Assembly (NCBI GenBank): GCA_014621425.1 | Contig: JAANBB010000007.1 | Coordinates: 248,001 to 312,000 of the forward strand | Reading direction: 5' to 3' | DNA length: 64,000 bases | From: Cylindrodendrum hubeiense | Taxonomy: Eukaryota > Ascomycota > Sordariomycetes > Hypocreales > Nectriaceae | Part shown: positions 22,352 to 32,375 of the stretch, piece after piece | Numbering within the stretch: the first letter of the stretch is position 1 | Layout: every line of letters begins with the position of its first letter | The notes under the pieces: model-generated | Databases searched by the model: none | What the model saw: the letters and a program-made list of their open reading frames with translations, nothing else | What the model was told of the DNA's origin: nothing | Translations under genes and position numbers: made by a program

Positions 22352-24166
22352 ATGGACCCCCGCATAGATTATCAGGGCCTCGATGTGGGTGAGAATCAGA
22401 TTCGTCTGATTGAGCTTCATCCTCGGCCTACACAGACTTCCGCGACAACGAGCGATGCTTTGCGCTGTAAGCTGGGTTCACACGATCGTGGTGACAGCTG
22501 TCCTCCATACCTTGCCTTGTCCTACGCCTGGCAGCATGACGGCGGCACCCAACCTGTCATCTTCAATAATAAAACCTGCCAAGTCAGTGAAACTGTGGAA
22601 CAAGCTCTCCGACAGTTGCGCCACAATCAAGATACAGTCTACGTATGGGTCGACCAGATATGCATCAACCAAAACAACGACGAGGAAAAGAACTACCAAG
22701 TCCAGCAGATGCGACACACATACAGCCAGGCAGAATCCGTCATTGCTTGGATTGGAATGCCCTTTCCTGATGCTGAAGTTCTTTTCCAATTCTTGGAGCA
22801 AATTGGAACCGCAGTGTTAAGGGAGGAATGGAAAACCCTAACGAACGCGGTCGATGGCTTCGATTTAGCCTCAATGAAGGATGCATTCAGATGTTTCTGC
22901 CAAAGACCCTACTGGAAGCGCCTATGGATTATGCAGGAGTTCACCGTTGCCAGTCACGTTCGCGTTGTCTGCGGGGACTTGTCTATTGAAGGAGAGAGTC
23001 TTGATGCAGCGGTCACGGTGGAGCCATTCTTCGAAGAAAGCTATTGGGCAGATATTAAGGGATCCAGGGCTTTTTTGGACACTATTGTGGATGTTTATTA
23101 CCCACAGGGTCGAAGCTTTGTGGACAGCGTGCTTACAAGGCGTCAACGATACGATCCGCAATCCGGAGGCACAGAAGGCGAAAATGACCATTTTTTGAGA
23201 GTCTTGGTCACCTGTCTTGTGCTGGAAGCCGATTACAACTGGCCACTGGCTTCGGATCCCCGAGATCGGGTTTTTGCGCTCATATATCTTTCATCTAACT
23301 CTGGAGACTTTGGCGATAGTTTCGTCGACTATCTCAAGTCTTCTGAGGAAGTTTACTACGACACAACTGTCGCATTTCTGAGTCAAGGACATATCGATGT
23401 CTTGGCATATTGCCAGTTTCCTAAAGTGCTGTCTTTGCCATCTTGGGTTGTCGACTGGAGCATGGAAGTTCGTAACCCCTGCGCTCAAGCACCTTGGTAC
23501 AGCAAATTCAAGGCATCGGGTACCGCTCTCGAACCAATCGTCTCCCAACCGCAGCCTGGTCACCTAAGAGTAACTGGAACATCAGTCGATACCATAACGG
23601 CGTATAGCGACATCTGGGACCCAGATTGGTCAGAGCCTTTGGACCGGAACGCTGCAGTCGCTTTTATCGACAACATCCTTCAACTATGCAAAAAGTCACC
23701 ACGAATACGCGTGAACGAGGAACTGTTCGACGCCGTCAGAATTGCTGCAGCAGATGCCGCACATTATGGCGATTCTGAATCTGAGGAGACCTTCGTTGAA
23801 TATCTTGAGGAGTTCATGAACGCCTATGAAAGACTGAAACCCGACCAAGCTGACACTGAACACGTTGGTGAAGACGACGCCAGTGAAAGTTCGGGTGAAT
23901 ATGAGGAAGATTGGTTCGCGCAAGGTGTGCGTGGTCTACACTCGCGCAGGCCATTCATAACCGCAACTAAATTTGTCGGTTTGTGTCCAAGCCATGCCGC
24001 AGTTGGAGACATTGTGTGCATCTTCAACGGTGCAAAAACGCCCTACCTCATCCGACCCGTGGACGACGCTACCTATACACTTGTTGGAGAGGTATTTGTA
24101 CACGGGATTATGTACGGAGAACTCATGAAGGACGACCCTATAAGCCAAACATTCACATTGGTATAG
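22352..24166 (+). CDS. Heterokaryon incompatibility (HET) domain protein
   Basis: An intronless ORF of 604 residues starts at ATG 22352 (MDPRIDYQGLDVGENQIRLI). The HET domain covers about residues 50-200. It has the family's three blocks: YLALSYAWQHDGG, VYVWVDQICINQNNDEEKNYQVQQM and RPYWKRLWIMQEFTVA. A later block, WPLASDPRDRVFALIYL, is typical of HET proteins. The acidic C-terminal third (SESEETFVEYLEEF, then EDDASESSGEYEEDW) is less conserved, and the end (VGDIVCIFNGAKTPYLIRP) is a common HET tail. Such proteins can trigger non-self recognition and cell death on fusion of unlike hyphae, but most copies are untested. No NACHT or repeat domain follows. Confidence 0.9.
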   Translation: MDPRIDYQGLDVGENQIRLIELHPRPTQTSATTSDALRCKLGSHDRGDSCPPYLALSYAWQHDGGTQPVIFNNKTCQVSETVEQALRQLRHNQDTVYVWVDQICINQNNDEEKNYQVQQMRHTYSQAESVIAWIGMPFPDAEVLFQFLEQIGTAVLREEWKTLTNAVDGFDLASMKDAFRCFCQRPYWKRLWIMQEFTVASHVRVVCGDLSIEGESLDAAVTVEPFFEESYWADIKGSRAFLDTIVDVYYPQGRSFVDSVLTRRQRYDPQSGGTEGENDHFLRVLVTCLVLEADYNWPLASDPRDRVFALIYLSSNSGDFGDSFVDYLKSSEEVYYDTTVAFLSQGHIDVLAYCQFPKVLSLPSWVVDWSMEVRNPCAQAPWYSKFKASGTALEPIVSQPQPGHLRVTGTSVDTITAYSDIWDPDWSEPLDRNAAVAFIDNILQLCKKSPRIRVNEELFDAVRIAAADAAHYGDSESEETFVEYLEEFMNAYERLKPDQADTEHVGEDDASESSGEYEEDWFAQGVRGLHSRRPFITATKFVGLCPSHAAVGDIVCIFNGAKTPYLIRPVDDATYTLVGEVFVHGIMYGELMKDDPISQTFTLV

Positions 24167-24556
24167 AGTCTAACGCTCTAAAGCGAAATTGAGTAGTAAT
24201 AAAGCTCAAATCTTCAGCTTCTGAGGTGGAGAAAATCGGTGGCATCATCCGACGCCACCAACGAGAATCAAGCCTAAGCATGGACAAAAGAGAGTACTAG
24301 CAAAAAGTATAAAAGAAAGACATTTCATACTGCTACTGTACAGTCTTGTCGTAGCTCAGCATTGTGTCATTCTGGTACCCGGATAGACCGGAGCTAGTGG
24401 ATGGAGACATTTAACATTACTCGCTCAATTTGACTCAGCTCCCATCATACAGCCAATCGCCACTTTGACTCTCGGCGTTCAGTATCCTGCTAAATCCGCG
24501 TCTCCCGTGCTCTCATGCGCATAGCTTCCAATTAGAGGCCAATACTGACGTCCTTC
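24167..24556. other. Convergent 3' intergenic region
   Basis: About 390 bases between the 3' ends of the HET and NmrA-like genes. No gene seen. Confidence 0.45.
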
Positions 24557-25376
24557 CTAATTTAGACGACTCACGGCGGGCATCTTGGAAGACCATTGCT
24601 CTGTGCCTATGTTGTCGACGATCCATTTCGTCAATGCGGCTCTCTTCAGTGAGCTAGACCACCCTTTTCCGCCAAGTGGTCCCGCGTAAACTTGATCTCC
24701 GTCCCTATCAGTCTTCCAACTTGCCTCGTCTGATTCGCCAGGAATTTGGGCGATGCGGAAAACGGTCCAATCCAGCCCCTTTGCATCTTCCTTGAATGCA
24801 GCTGCGAGGTTGAGCATGTTCTGAAATACCGCACGAGCAAATAGCTTCATAAACATGTGCACCATGGGCTGGAAAATCGTCCAATGGTCGTCCGGGCAAG
24901 ATATTGAGAGTGTGCCCATGGCGATAATTCGTTTAACACCAAATCTTCTCATGAGAGGGAAGATAGAGTTGATGTAAAGGTCGGCGAATAGTGAAGGCGG
25001 AATTGTCTTGTCTGCAATATTAGGGCCGAGAAGTGACAATACGACTGAGACCCCTAGCATAGCTGTCGAAAGGGCGTTAATATCAGTCATTTCACCCTTG
25101 ATGATCTAAATAGATTTTGTTAGTTGGTGTGGACGCTATAGGGTAGCATTGAAGCAATGTGTGTGATGTGATGCGCAATCCAACAGCCGCCGCAATAGCT
25201 CATTAACGTACCGTAATAAGAGAGTTTGACGCTAAATCTTTTGGGATTTTGGAAGGATTGCGAGCGTAAACAACGGTTGGATATTCGCGATAGATGAGCT
25301 CTCGCAGCAGACAAACACCTGCGGGGCCAGTGCCCCCAAGCACCAGAACTTTGGTAGATTGATTGGGATCCGTCAT
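24557..25376 (-). CDS. NAD(P)-binding NmrA-like / atypical SDR protein
   Basis: ATG 25376 opens MTDPNQSTKVLVLGGTGPAG, a Rossmann GxxGxxG motif. One intron (about 25105-25205) leads to the second exon, whose reading frame gives MTDINALSTAMLGVSVVLSLLGPN, then FGVKRIIAMGTLSISCPDDHW and LDWTVFRIAQIPGE. The protein is about 236 residues, typical of NmrA-like, NAD(H)-binding-13-domain proteins. These sense or reduce using NAD(P)(H), often without a Tyr-x3-Lys pair, and none is obvious here. It is divergently transcribed from the Zn2Cys6 gene 300 bases away, so the two may be co-regulated. Role unknown. Confidence 0.8.
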
Positions 25377-25678
25377 TTCTGTTGTATTGTAGTGTTGAAC
25401 TCCTAGAGTGGCAATACATGCTTCCAAAGCCCGACTTATATAGAGACTTTGTCTTTGTTGATAATCACATAGATTGAGACCAAATTCCGCTGGGCGTTTT
25501 CCGCGCGGAGTCGTGCGCGCGCGGGAAGTTCCCCGCGCGGATAAGATTCCGGGCGCGTCCATTCCGAGCGCGACCAAGAGAAAGGGAGACGAGGTCGGGA
25601 GACAGCCAGACAATTCTTTCCCTTCCACCAATGTTTCACGAACCCGCCTGACCAGCCAACCATTGCCGCCCAAGCCAC
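25377..25678. promoter_or_regulatory. Compact divergent promoter, NmrA-like gene / Zn2Cys6 gene
   Basis: About 300 GC-rich bases between two start codons. GCGCG-rich runs (GCGCGCGCGGG near 25517, GCGCGG near 25533) are conspicuous. Confidence 0.45.
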
Positions 25679-27517
25679 ATGACGACCAGGCCGAAGCGAA
25701 AGGCGTCCTGTTGGACATGCCGTCTTCGCCATAAGAGGTGCGACGAATTGTTGCCCATTTGTGGAGGCTGCGCTTCCCTGGAAATCAAGTGTCACTATGC
25801 TGCAGAAAAACCAGATTGGATGGACAATGGAGACCGCCAGCAGCAAATGGCCCAGCGAATCAAGATCCAGGTCAAGAACAGTGCAAAGAGGCGTCGCGGT
25901 ATTGCCCTGATGGAGAACATTGCCCAAGATCTCACCAATACCTCCGAGGATGTCGACATGTCGTCTTGTCTGGATGATGGCCAACCGTCTCCTGATAATC
26001 TGCAGTCTCGAAATACGACTTCTTCGACCAGCAGCAAGGCCGCTACGTTGAACCCTACATCCGAACCTTTGGACGTAACCAGCCTTGCGCTCAGCGAACC
26101 ACCTCCAGACCATCCCAGCATATTAACCAACCAGGACCAGGACCCTGTATTCCCGACCAAAAAAAGCGATTTGGACTTGGGCTTCATCACAGGCTATATG
26201 GATTATGTATTCCCAGCCTTTTTCCCCTTCTATAGGCCGTCGATACTTGAAGGCGGCCGTACCTGGCTGCTCGTATTCGCAACAAAAAACGCCGGGTTTC
26301 TCAACATCATCGTCAGCTTGTCGTCGTACTTTTATTCCATCGTACCAGTCATACCAGGCCCAGATCATGATGTATGCGCCTCGAGCACATGGATAAAACT
26401 CCAAAAACAAATGGATTTGGCTCTGGCAACGGTTCAGCGGGACCTAAGGGATATCGGTTCCCGAGCCGCGGGGAGCTCTCTGGCGACCAGTGTTTATCTT
26501 CTGGCAAACATCACACAACTCCTGAACTTTGAACTTGCACTCCCGTCTGGCAAATGGCAAATGCATCTGGGCGCTGCCATCAGCCTATTTGAACAGATTA
26601 TTCGAGACTACGGCAGCAATGACACTTCGCGAGGGATTCAGGCGGTGTTGAGCACATTGAATGGCACAGGCTTGTCCTCTCCAACGCCGATCCCACCAAG
26701 TCCCAATCACGGAGCATTCCGATTCTTCTCCACTATTCTGATCATCAACGATATCATCGCCAGCACATCTCTTGGGCGACCTCCAAAATTAAGGGCCCAT
26801 CATTCCGAGCTCGAACATCGCGGACCAGGCGAAATTCCTGTAGTAAGGCCTGAAGAGGTCATAGGTTGTGAGGCTTGGGTCTTGCTGGCAATAAGCGATA
26901 TTGCATCCCTTGATGCTTGGAAGACGGAACGGTCTAGAAGCGGTTTGACACACGCAGATTTGCTCCCCCGCGTCAGTTCCATTGAGACACGCCTGCAAGA
27001 GGGCTTCGTGCAGCTCGACGACAAAGATCAATTACATAAGAGCGAATTAGCAACACGTTCTACACCTTTGCTCTCATTTGAAGCTGTTCTACAACGGGCA
27101 AACTGCGCTTACGGGTTCTATCCTCTTATTCCGGAATTGAACGCCCATATCACGCGCATTTGGGCTTACGCAGCCCATACATATCTCCTCGTCGTGCAGC
27201 TAGGTTGGCAGCCAGAGGACCTCAGGATCCGGAGCAACACTACAAAAACGATTGACCTTTTCAGTAAGATTTCATCGCCTACATGGCTACGCGCGCTCGT
27301 GTGGCCGTTCTGCGTGAGCGGATGCCTCGCTTTGGATGAAGACAGGCAAGCATTCCGGACCATCGGGAAGTCAATGCAAAATCTTCAAGTGTTTGGTTCT
27401 GTGCGCGAAGCTTTGAACATTATGGAAAATGTTTGGAATCAACATGAGATGGATACCACGTCTTGGGATATTGGGGCATGCTTGAATAGTCTGGGTCACA
27501 AAGTCCTGCTTGTGTGA
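25679..27517 (+). CDS. Zn2Cys6 transcription factor
   Basis: A single exon of 612 residues starts at ATG 25679. The zinc cluster lies at residues 10-39: CWTCRLRHKRCDEL, then PICGGCASLEIKC, with spacing C-x2-C-x6-C-x6-C-x2-C-x6-C. A basic patch (KNSAKRRRG) follows about 25 residues later. A Ser/Thr-rich linker leads to the C-terminal fungal-specific TF domain (DYVFPAFFPFYRPSILEGG, then LGAAISLFEQIIRDYG, later EALNIMENVW). This arrangement is typical of the UPC2/ARCA-like C6 factors that pair with metabolic genes. It is divergent from the NmrA-like gene and upstream of the VOC enzyme. Targets are unknown. Confidence 0.9.
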   Translation: MTTRPKRKASCWTCRLRHKRCDELLPICGGCASLEIKCHYAAEKPDWMDNGDRQQQMAQRIKIQVKNSAKRRRGIALMENIAQDLTNTSEDVDMSSCLDDGQPSPDNLQSRNTTSSTSSKAATLNPTSEPLDVTSLALSEPPPDHPSILTNQDQDPVFPTKKSDLDLGFITGYMDYVFPAFFPFYRPSILEGGRTWLLVFATKNAGFLNIIVSLSSYFYSIVPVIPGPDHDVCASSTWIKLQKQMDLALATVQRDLRDIGSRAAGSSLATSVYLLANITQLLNFELALPSGKWQMHLGAAISLFEQIIRDYGSNDTSRGIQAVLSTLNGTGLSSPTPIPPSPNHGAFRFFSTILIINDIIASTSLGRPPKLRAHHSELEHRGPGEIPVVRPEEVIGCEAWVLLAISDIASLDAWKTERSRSGLTHADLLPRVSSIETRLQEGFVQLDDKDQLHKSELATRSTPLLSFEAVLQRANCAYGFYPLIPELNAHITRIWAYAAHTYLLVVQLGWQPEDLRIRSNTTKTIDLFSKISSPTWLRALVWPFCVSGCLALDEDRQAFRTIGKSMQNLQVFGSVREALNIMENVWNQHEMDTTSWDIGACLNSLGHKVLLV

Positions 27518-28102
27518 TCAATGACCGGCCATAATCCTGCTTCTATGTGGTCTAGGGTTCGAAGTTTTCGCCCACCTACAAATAGCTGGTGACGAGAGAT
27601 TCACCATGAATTGTCGGACTTTGCTCAATTTATCGACAAGTTTATTCCGCAACACAGAATATAGCAGTCGGGAAGACCAAGCCGGGATTACGGGTTCTTT
27701 TGGCTTAAGAGGACTAGGCTAGAACCCTTTGGTAATTTTACTAGAAGCCGGCCACAACCTACGGAAATTTATTATCCGACGCGGGTAGCTGCAAGCTGGC
27801 CCCACAACAGCTTCAGCAGTCGGAAAAGAATAAGCAGGGAATGTAAGGAAATTGGGATACTGGATTTGCAAGGAAATACATGGCATTTCCTTTAGCTGCC
27901 CTTGTTTTTCTCCATAACCGGCAAGAGCGGTCGACCAGTAGGTAGACTTTAAGTTGAAGAATAATCCATAAATTAAGTAAACCTCTACGACGCACATCAA
28001 ATATTCCCAGATAAACAATCAAAAGGCCGATTAGCAGTTTATCAGGGATACATAGACGCATAGAATTTCGACTTCCACATTCTCCCAGCTCGTCTAACCA
28101 CA
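27518..28102. promoter_or_regulatory. Intergenic upstream of the VOC gene
   Basis: About 585 bases. No gene or repeat seen. Confidence 0.4.
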
Positions 28103-28659
28103 ATGGCCTCAGTGAGAATACTCTCCCATTTCTCCATGCCCAACCTAACTATCGTCCCCCCATACAGGCTTGCAGTTTCGCTCTCAACCACGTTGCCATA
28201 TCCGTGCCGAATCTCGAAGCCGCTATTGAGTGGTACACGGAAGTCTTTGGAATGACGCTGTTGATGCCAGCTATAACGCGGGATCGATCAGTGTCTCCAG
28301 TCGCTCATGTCTTCAATGTCTACCCCCCTGATTGCAACAAGATGCGCGTAGCATTTCTTAGCACGGGGTCACCGGGAGCTGCTGGCCTCGAGCTTTTTGA
28401 ATTCGAAGATCCTAGAATAGGTCCGGGCTGCGAAGCCAACTTTGGGCGTGACTACAAGCGAGGTGGTTTCTTTCATATCGCGGTCACGACTGTGGATGTG
28501 GAGGCTATGGCCGAAAAGGTGGAAGGCAATGGTGGGAAAAGGATTGGGCCCATCATGCCCATCTCAATCAAACACAAGGCGTGCTATGTCGAAGACAAAT
28601 GGGGAAACGTCATCGAGCTGATCAGTGGTAGCTTTGAGGAATTCTTATCGGACAGGTAG
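28103..28659 (+). CDS. VOC superfamily (glyoxalase/bleomycin resistance/dioxygenase fold) protein
   Basis: The first exon is only ATGGCCTCA. An intron (28112 to about 28168) leads to ACSFALNHVAISVPNLEAA, giving about 166 residues. The two beta-alpha-beta3 modules are visible. Likely metal ligands are His in NHVAIS, Glu in GLELFEF, His in FFHIAV and Glu in NVIELIS. This His-Glu-His-Glu pattern is usual for glyoxalase-fold metalloenzymes, which include isomerases, epimerases and extradiol-type dioxygenases. No signal peptide is present. It follows the Zn2Cys6 gene at 25679. The tiny first exon makes the start less certain, but the splice is clean and the fold call is firm. Reaction unknown. Confidence 0.82.
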
Positions 28660-29129
28660 ATTTATGACGAGCTTCAATTTGATAGTCTTCAGTCCATCGG
28701 GAGTTCATAAATCTTTTTGTGTGATGTTTGAGTGTTGCGGGAGTACTAAGCGGCGAGGGTGGTAAAGGTTGGCTAGGCGAGTGTAAACTTCTGGTAATGA
28801 AACATGCACGAATATTTATGACACCCGGGACTGACTACAGCTCTGCGAATGGTTTTTCTTTGTTTTGATCCTTTGTAACTTCCTCTGTGTTTGAGTTCGA
28901 GAAGATATTCCACTCGCCAAGCACGTTGCATGGGAATACTTGCTACAAAGGCCTCATAACTGTGATATATACAAACAACCCTTCAGACAACATAGCTAAA
29001 TGAGTGAAAACTAAGTACAAGAATAAGACATCGGGTTCTGGATCCCAGGAATATTTTTTCAACTGAAATCATTTTCAAGAAATTGATTCATCGAGTTGAA
29101 TTGAAGAATTCATTCAGCATGACTAGCTC
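28660..29129. other. Convergent 3' intergenic region
   Basis: About 470 AT-rich bases between the VOC and pectate lyase genes. No gene seen. Confidence 0.45.
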
Positions 29130-29953
29130 TTATCCAGAGCAGTAGCCGATCTTCGAGGGCTCGCAGCCGTTGGAGCAGCCATCGTACAAGACGCAAGGGT
29201 GGTCAGCATCAGTGCAGACATTCTTCAGGGTCGCAGTGTCGCCGTAGTTGTAGTTAATACCGACAACCTCACCACCATCGTAGGCGGTAGTGCCCTCCAC
29301 GTAAACGTTTCGCTGGCACTGCGAGCTGCAGTTTCCGCAGGAGCGGTAGACTTTGCCGTAGTCCTCGGCGTAGAAGTTGATGATGTTAACGGTACCGCAG
29401 CCGTTATGCTGGACAATCTTATCCGAGGCATGGTAAGCACCGCCACCAATGATCCACGTCTCCTCTCCTTTCTTGTCATTTTTCTAGTAGTAATTAGTTA
29501 GCAAGGCTTTTGTCCGTAATAATCCAGTCGTAGGACTTACAATGGTGATGGCATCCTCGCAGACGTCTTCAAACCAAACGAACTTCAGGGTGCAAGGACC
29601 GTTGCAGTGGACACCCTCCTGCTGGTTCTTGCCAATGATGACATTTTGAAGAGTCGCGCCCGCACCAAGAAGGAACACGGCATCGGCGTCACCTAGAAAT
29701 TCCCATTAGCCAACTATGGATGAATCGAAATGGATTCATTTTGCTTACCGCCCTCTCCATCTGCACAAGCTCCAGAGCCACGGTCAAACTTAGCCCAGCC
29801 ACCGTCATAAACTGTGCCGGCAGGAACTTTGATAACAGCCGAGTTGGTCTTGGTGGAAGTTGGTGTGGGAACACCGCCCTCGTACCCCAAGCAGGCCATG
29901 GCGGCGGGGATAAGACCCATGGCCACCACACCGAGCTGCTTAGCAAAGACCAT
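29130..29953 (-). CDS. Secreted pectate lyase, polysaccharide lyase family 3
   Basis: ATG 29953 opens [20 protein letters not shown], a signal peptide. Two introns (about 29693-29750 and 29485-29540) separate three exons. The mature enzyme has the PL3 right-handed beta-helix features: FKVPAG-like [64 protein letters not shown] and [11 protein letters not shown]. The many cysteines are typical. It ends GYCSG at the stop in 29130-29132, giving about 240 residues, a normal length. It cleaves de-esterified homogalacturonan by beta-elimination with Ca2+ outside the cell. With the rhamnosidase downstream it suggests pectin attack on plant material. Confidence 0.92.
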
Positions 29954-32375
29954 ATTGATTCAAGCCTAGGGGTGTTCGAGAAGAAGTATAATCAAGTTCA
30001 AGGGACGATGCCGACTATGAGCTTTGCAACTTGATGGTGGAGAAATCTAGCAGTAAACTAAGACGTTGACAGCAAGATGTTGCAGTATAAATATTTCCAA
30101 CTCTCGGAACTCGCAAGATAGACGTCTTTTGTCGCCTCTAACAATGATTGATGGAAATTACTCGGGATAACTAGCCCTAGCGATCCATGAGTCGGCATAC
30201 TTGCAGCCCGAGGGTCCGAGATCCAAACAGGTATGCTTATTACATCCCTAGCATGGAGAAGACAGGGCTGAACAACCAACGGCATGGATTTGTTTCATGT
30301 TAAGCCATGTTCGTCATACTTGTCCCTCCAATCGAAACGTGGCAAGCTGTCATCTGCTGCCCCCTACCCATGCTTGCTGCACTTGAATACGCGGTGAGGT
30401 GACTTGAAAGGGAAGTTGATCCCCATCCATACGCGGAGATAACTCCAAGTCGTGGGATTCTATCCCCGAGAATGCGATGCTACGCCGCGGTCGACTAACC
30501 GAGATGTAGCTGAATAAGGTTAATAAGGTTAGTAGTGAGCTTATTTTATATGGCGCCATATCCGCTCCAACGATAATCTCTGAATATGCTGGCGACTTTG
30601 AGAAGTTGGGTGGGTTTTTGATTCGACGGTAGGGTTACTTCGCAGCTTTTTTAGGAGTCTAGCTGAAACTGCAGCGGAAGTGAGGAGCCGATTGCCTAAT
30701 GCGATCGGGATGGTTGCGGGGAACACCTTTCATAAATCGAAATCAGGAGAAGATCAGATGACGCAGTATGATTTATTCCCGCATAAGCAGCATATACCAA
30801 TCCGAAGCCGTGGGCAATTTCCAGTGACAGGCTAAGGCACAAGCGAAGGATTACCACATCACACCACACTCGCCTCGCCCATCGGAGCCAGTAATTTTCC
30901 CTCCAACAGTAGTCCTATATTTGATACAGTGGTGGTAGTTCAAAAGATATTATTCAGGAGAGAACTAACAACATAGACGACTATGATTAAATATCGGACA
31001 TCGTTACGGTGAGCTTTGCCACAAGCTCTGAGGAAAGTATAAAGAGACAGATAATTGGCGATAGCGATCGAAGGCCTGCTTCGAGATCGATCACAGCACA
31101 ATCTTTCAGTGCGTCAAAATACAACATATGTGCCATCGCCATGGAGGGCGCTTGGCGGAGGCTGAGGTAGAATAACAGCTCGATGGGGTGGGTGGGCTAG
31201 CGTTCTCATCCACATGGGCCTCCAATAATGTATGAATGGAACGTGTTGACAATCGTTCCGCCGGTCGACCGACGGATGCCCTTGATGCGAATTTCACTTG
31301 CTCCAAATGACCGGGATTCGCAGCCTTCCGGGCCTAAGCGGCTGTTGATCACTCATTTAGACCAATTCGGCCGCCTCACCACGCCAGTTGTCGGCGAGCG
31401 GTGTGCGTTAATGGCATGGATATAACCAGCACCAACTCATGCTTTGCACGTACTACTGGGTTTTCTTTGAGTAACAAGAGCTGTAATTTCGTGTCTTAGC
31501 ACGACGTACTTAAACAGCGTCGCTCGGACATTCCGGTTAAGGGGATACTCGTCGGCTTCGTGAGTGTAGCATGCGTGCAAGTCATAATATCCGCGAGCCT
31601 CAGATTCTCCATGCAATTGAACCGCCTTCGTATTTTCCAAACCCTATCTCTCTATTTAGCTGTATTTCTGCTGAAATAATTCAACAGGGACATGAGGTAG
31701 CTTTATTTTAATCGAGTGATTGCAAGGTAGGGTGCACGCCCCGGAAAACCCGGGGTCCAATTTCCCCTCATGATCTTCCCCGCGCGCTAGGATCCGGGGA
31801 GAACCAGGATCTCAACTTCGCCGACGGTTCTCGGCCCATGATAGGATGCTATTGCTCCGCTCTGAACTAAGGTTGAGGGGCTGAGCCCGGGCAAGATCTC
31901 CTCGTCGGGTTGACCTGGAACGAACTTCCATCGGACGCGGAAAACCCGTGATGAGCTCATCTGCAGTTGCGGAGCACCCGTGATGGAGCCACATCTGTGC
32001 GCCTGGCTCTCGTCATCTTCAGCGTCACCTTCTTGGCAATAAAGAGGGAATTTCAAGCACTTAAGTGCTTTTCTTAATTAAATGCCTTTCTAGGGCGAGT
32101 ATTGAAGAAATACTGGTGAAATTCGGGAGTAGAATGGGTCACTGTTGACCTCAATACTTCAACTTGATCGTTCGGTCCATCTCTACTCCAATATTCGGTG
32201 TAGCTCTGTCCGAAGTTCCACCGGACTACTCAAAGGTTAACGGCAATTAGTCGCGGCATCTCTATCTCGTATTCTTTGCCGAATGCTCATATAAGACGCA
32301 GGGATCGTATGCCCGTGTGTAGATCTCCTTCGAGTTCAAGAGCAGTGAGTGTGGTCAACTGTTCCAGATTCAACC
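29954..32375. promoter_or_regulatory. Long gene-poor intergenic region
   Basis: 2.4 kb between the divergent pectate lyase and rhamnosidase. The ORFs are short and show no family character. A direct repeat GTTAATAAGGTTAATAAGGTTAG-like array occurs near 30515-30535. It presumably holds both promoters. I see no tRNA, TIR or LTR. Confidence 0.4.
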
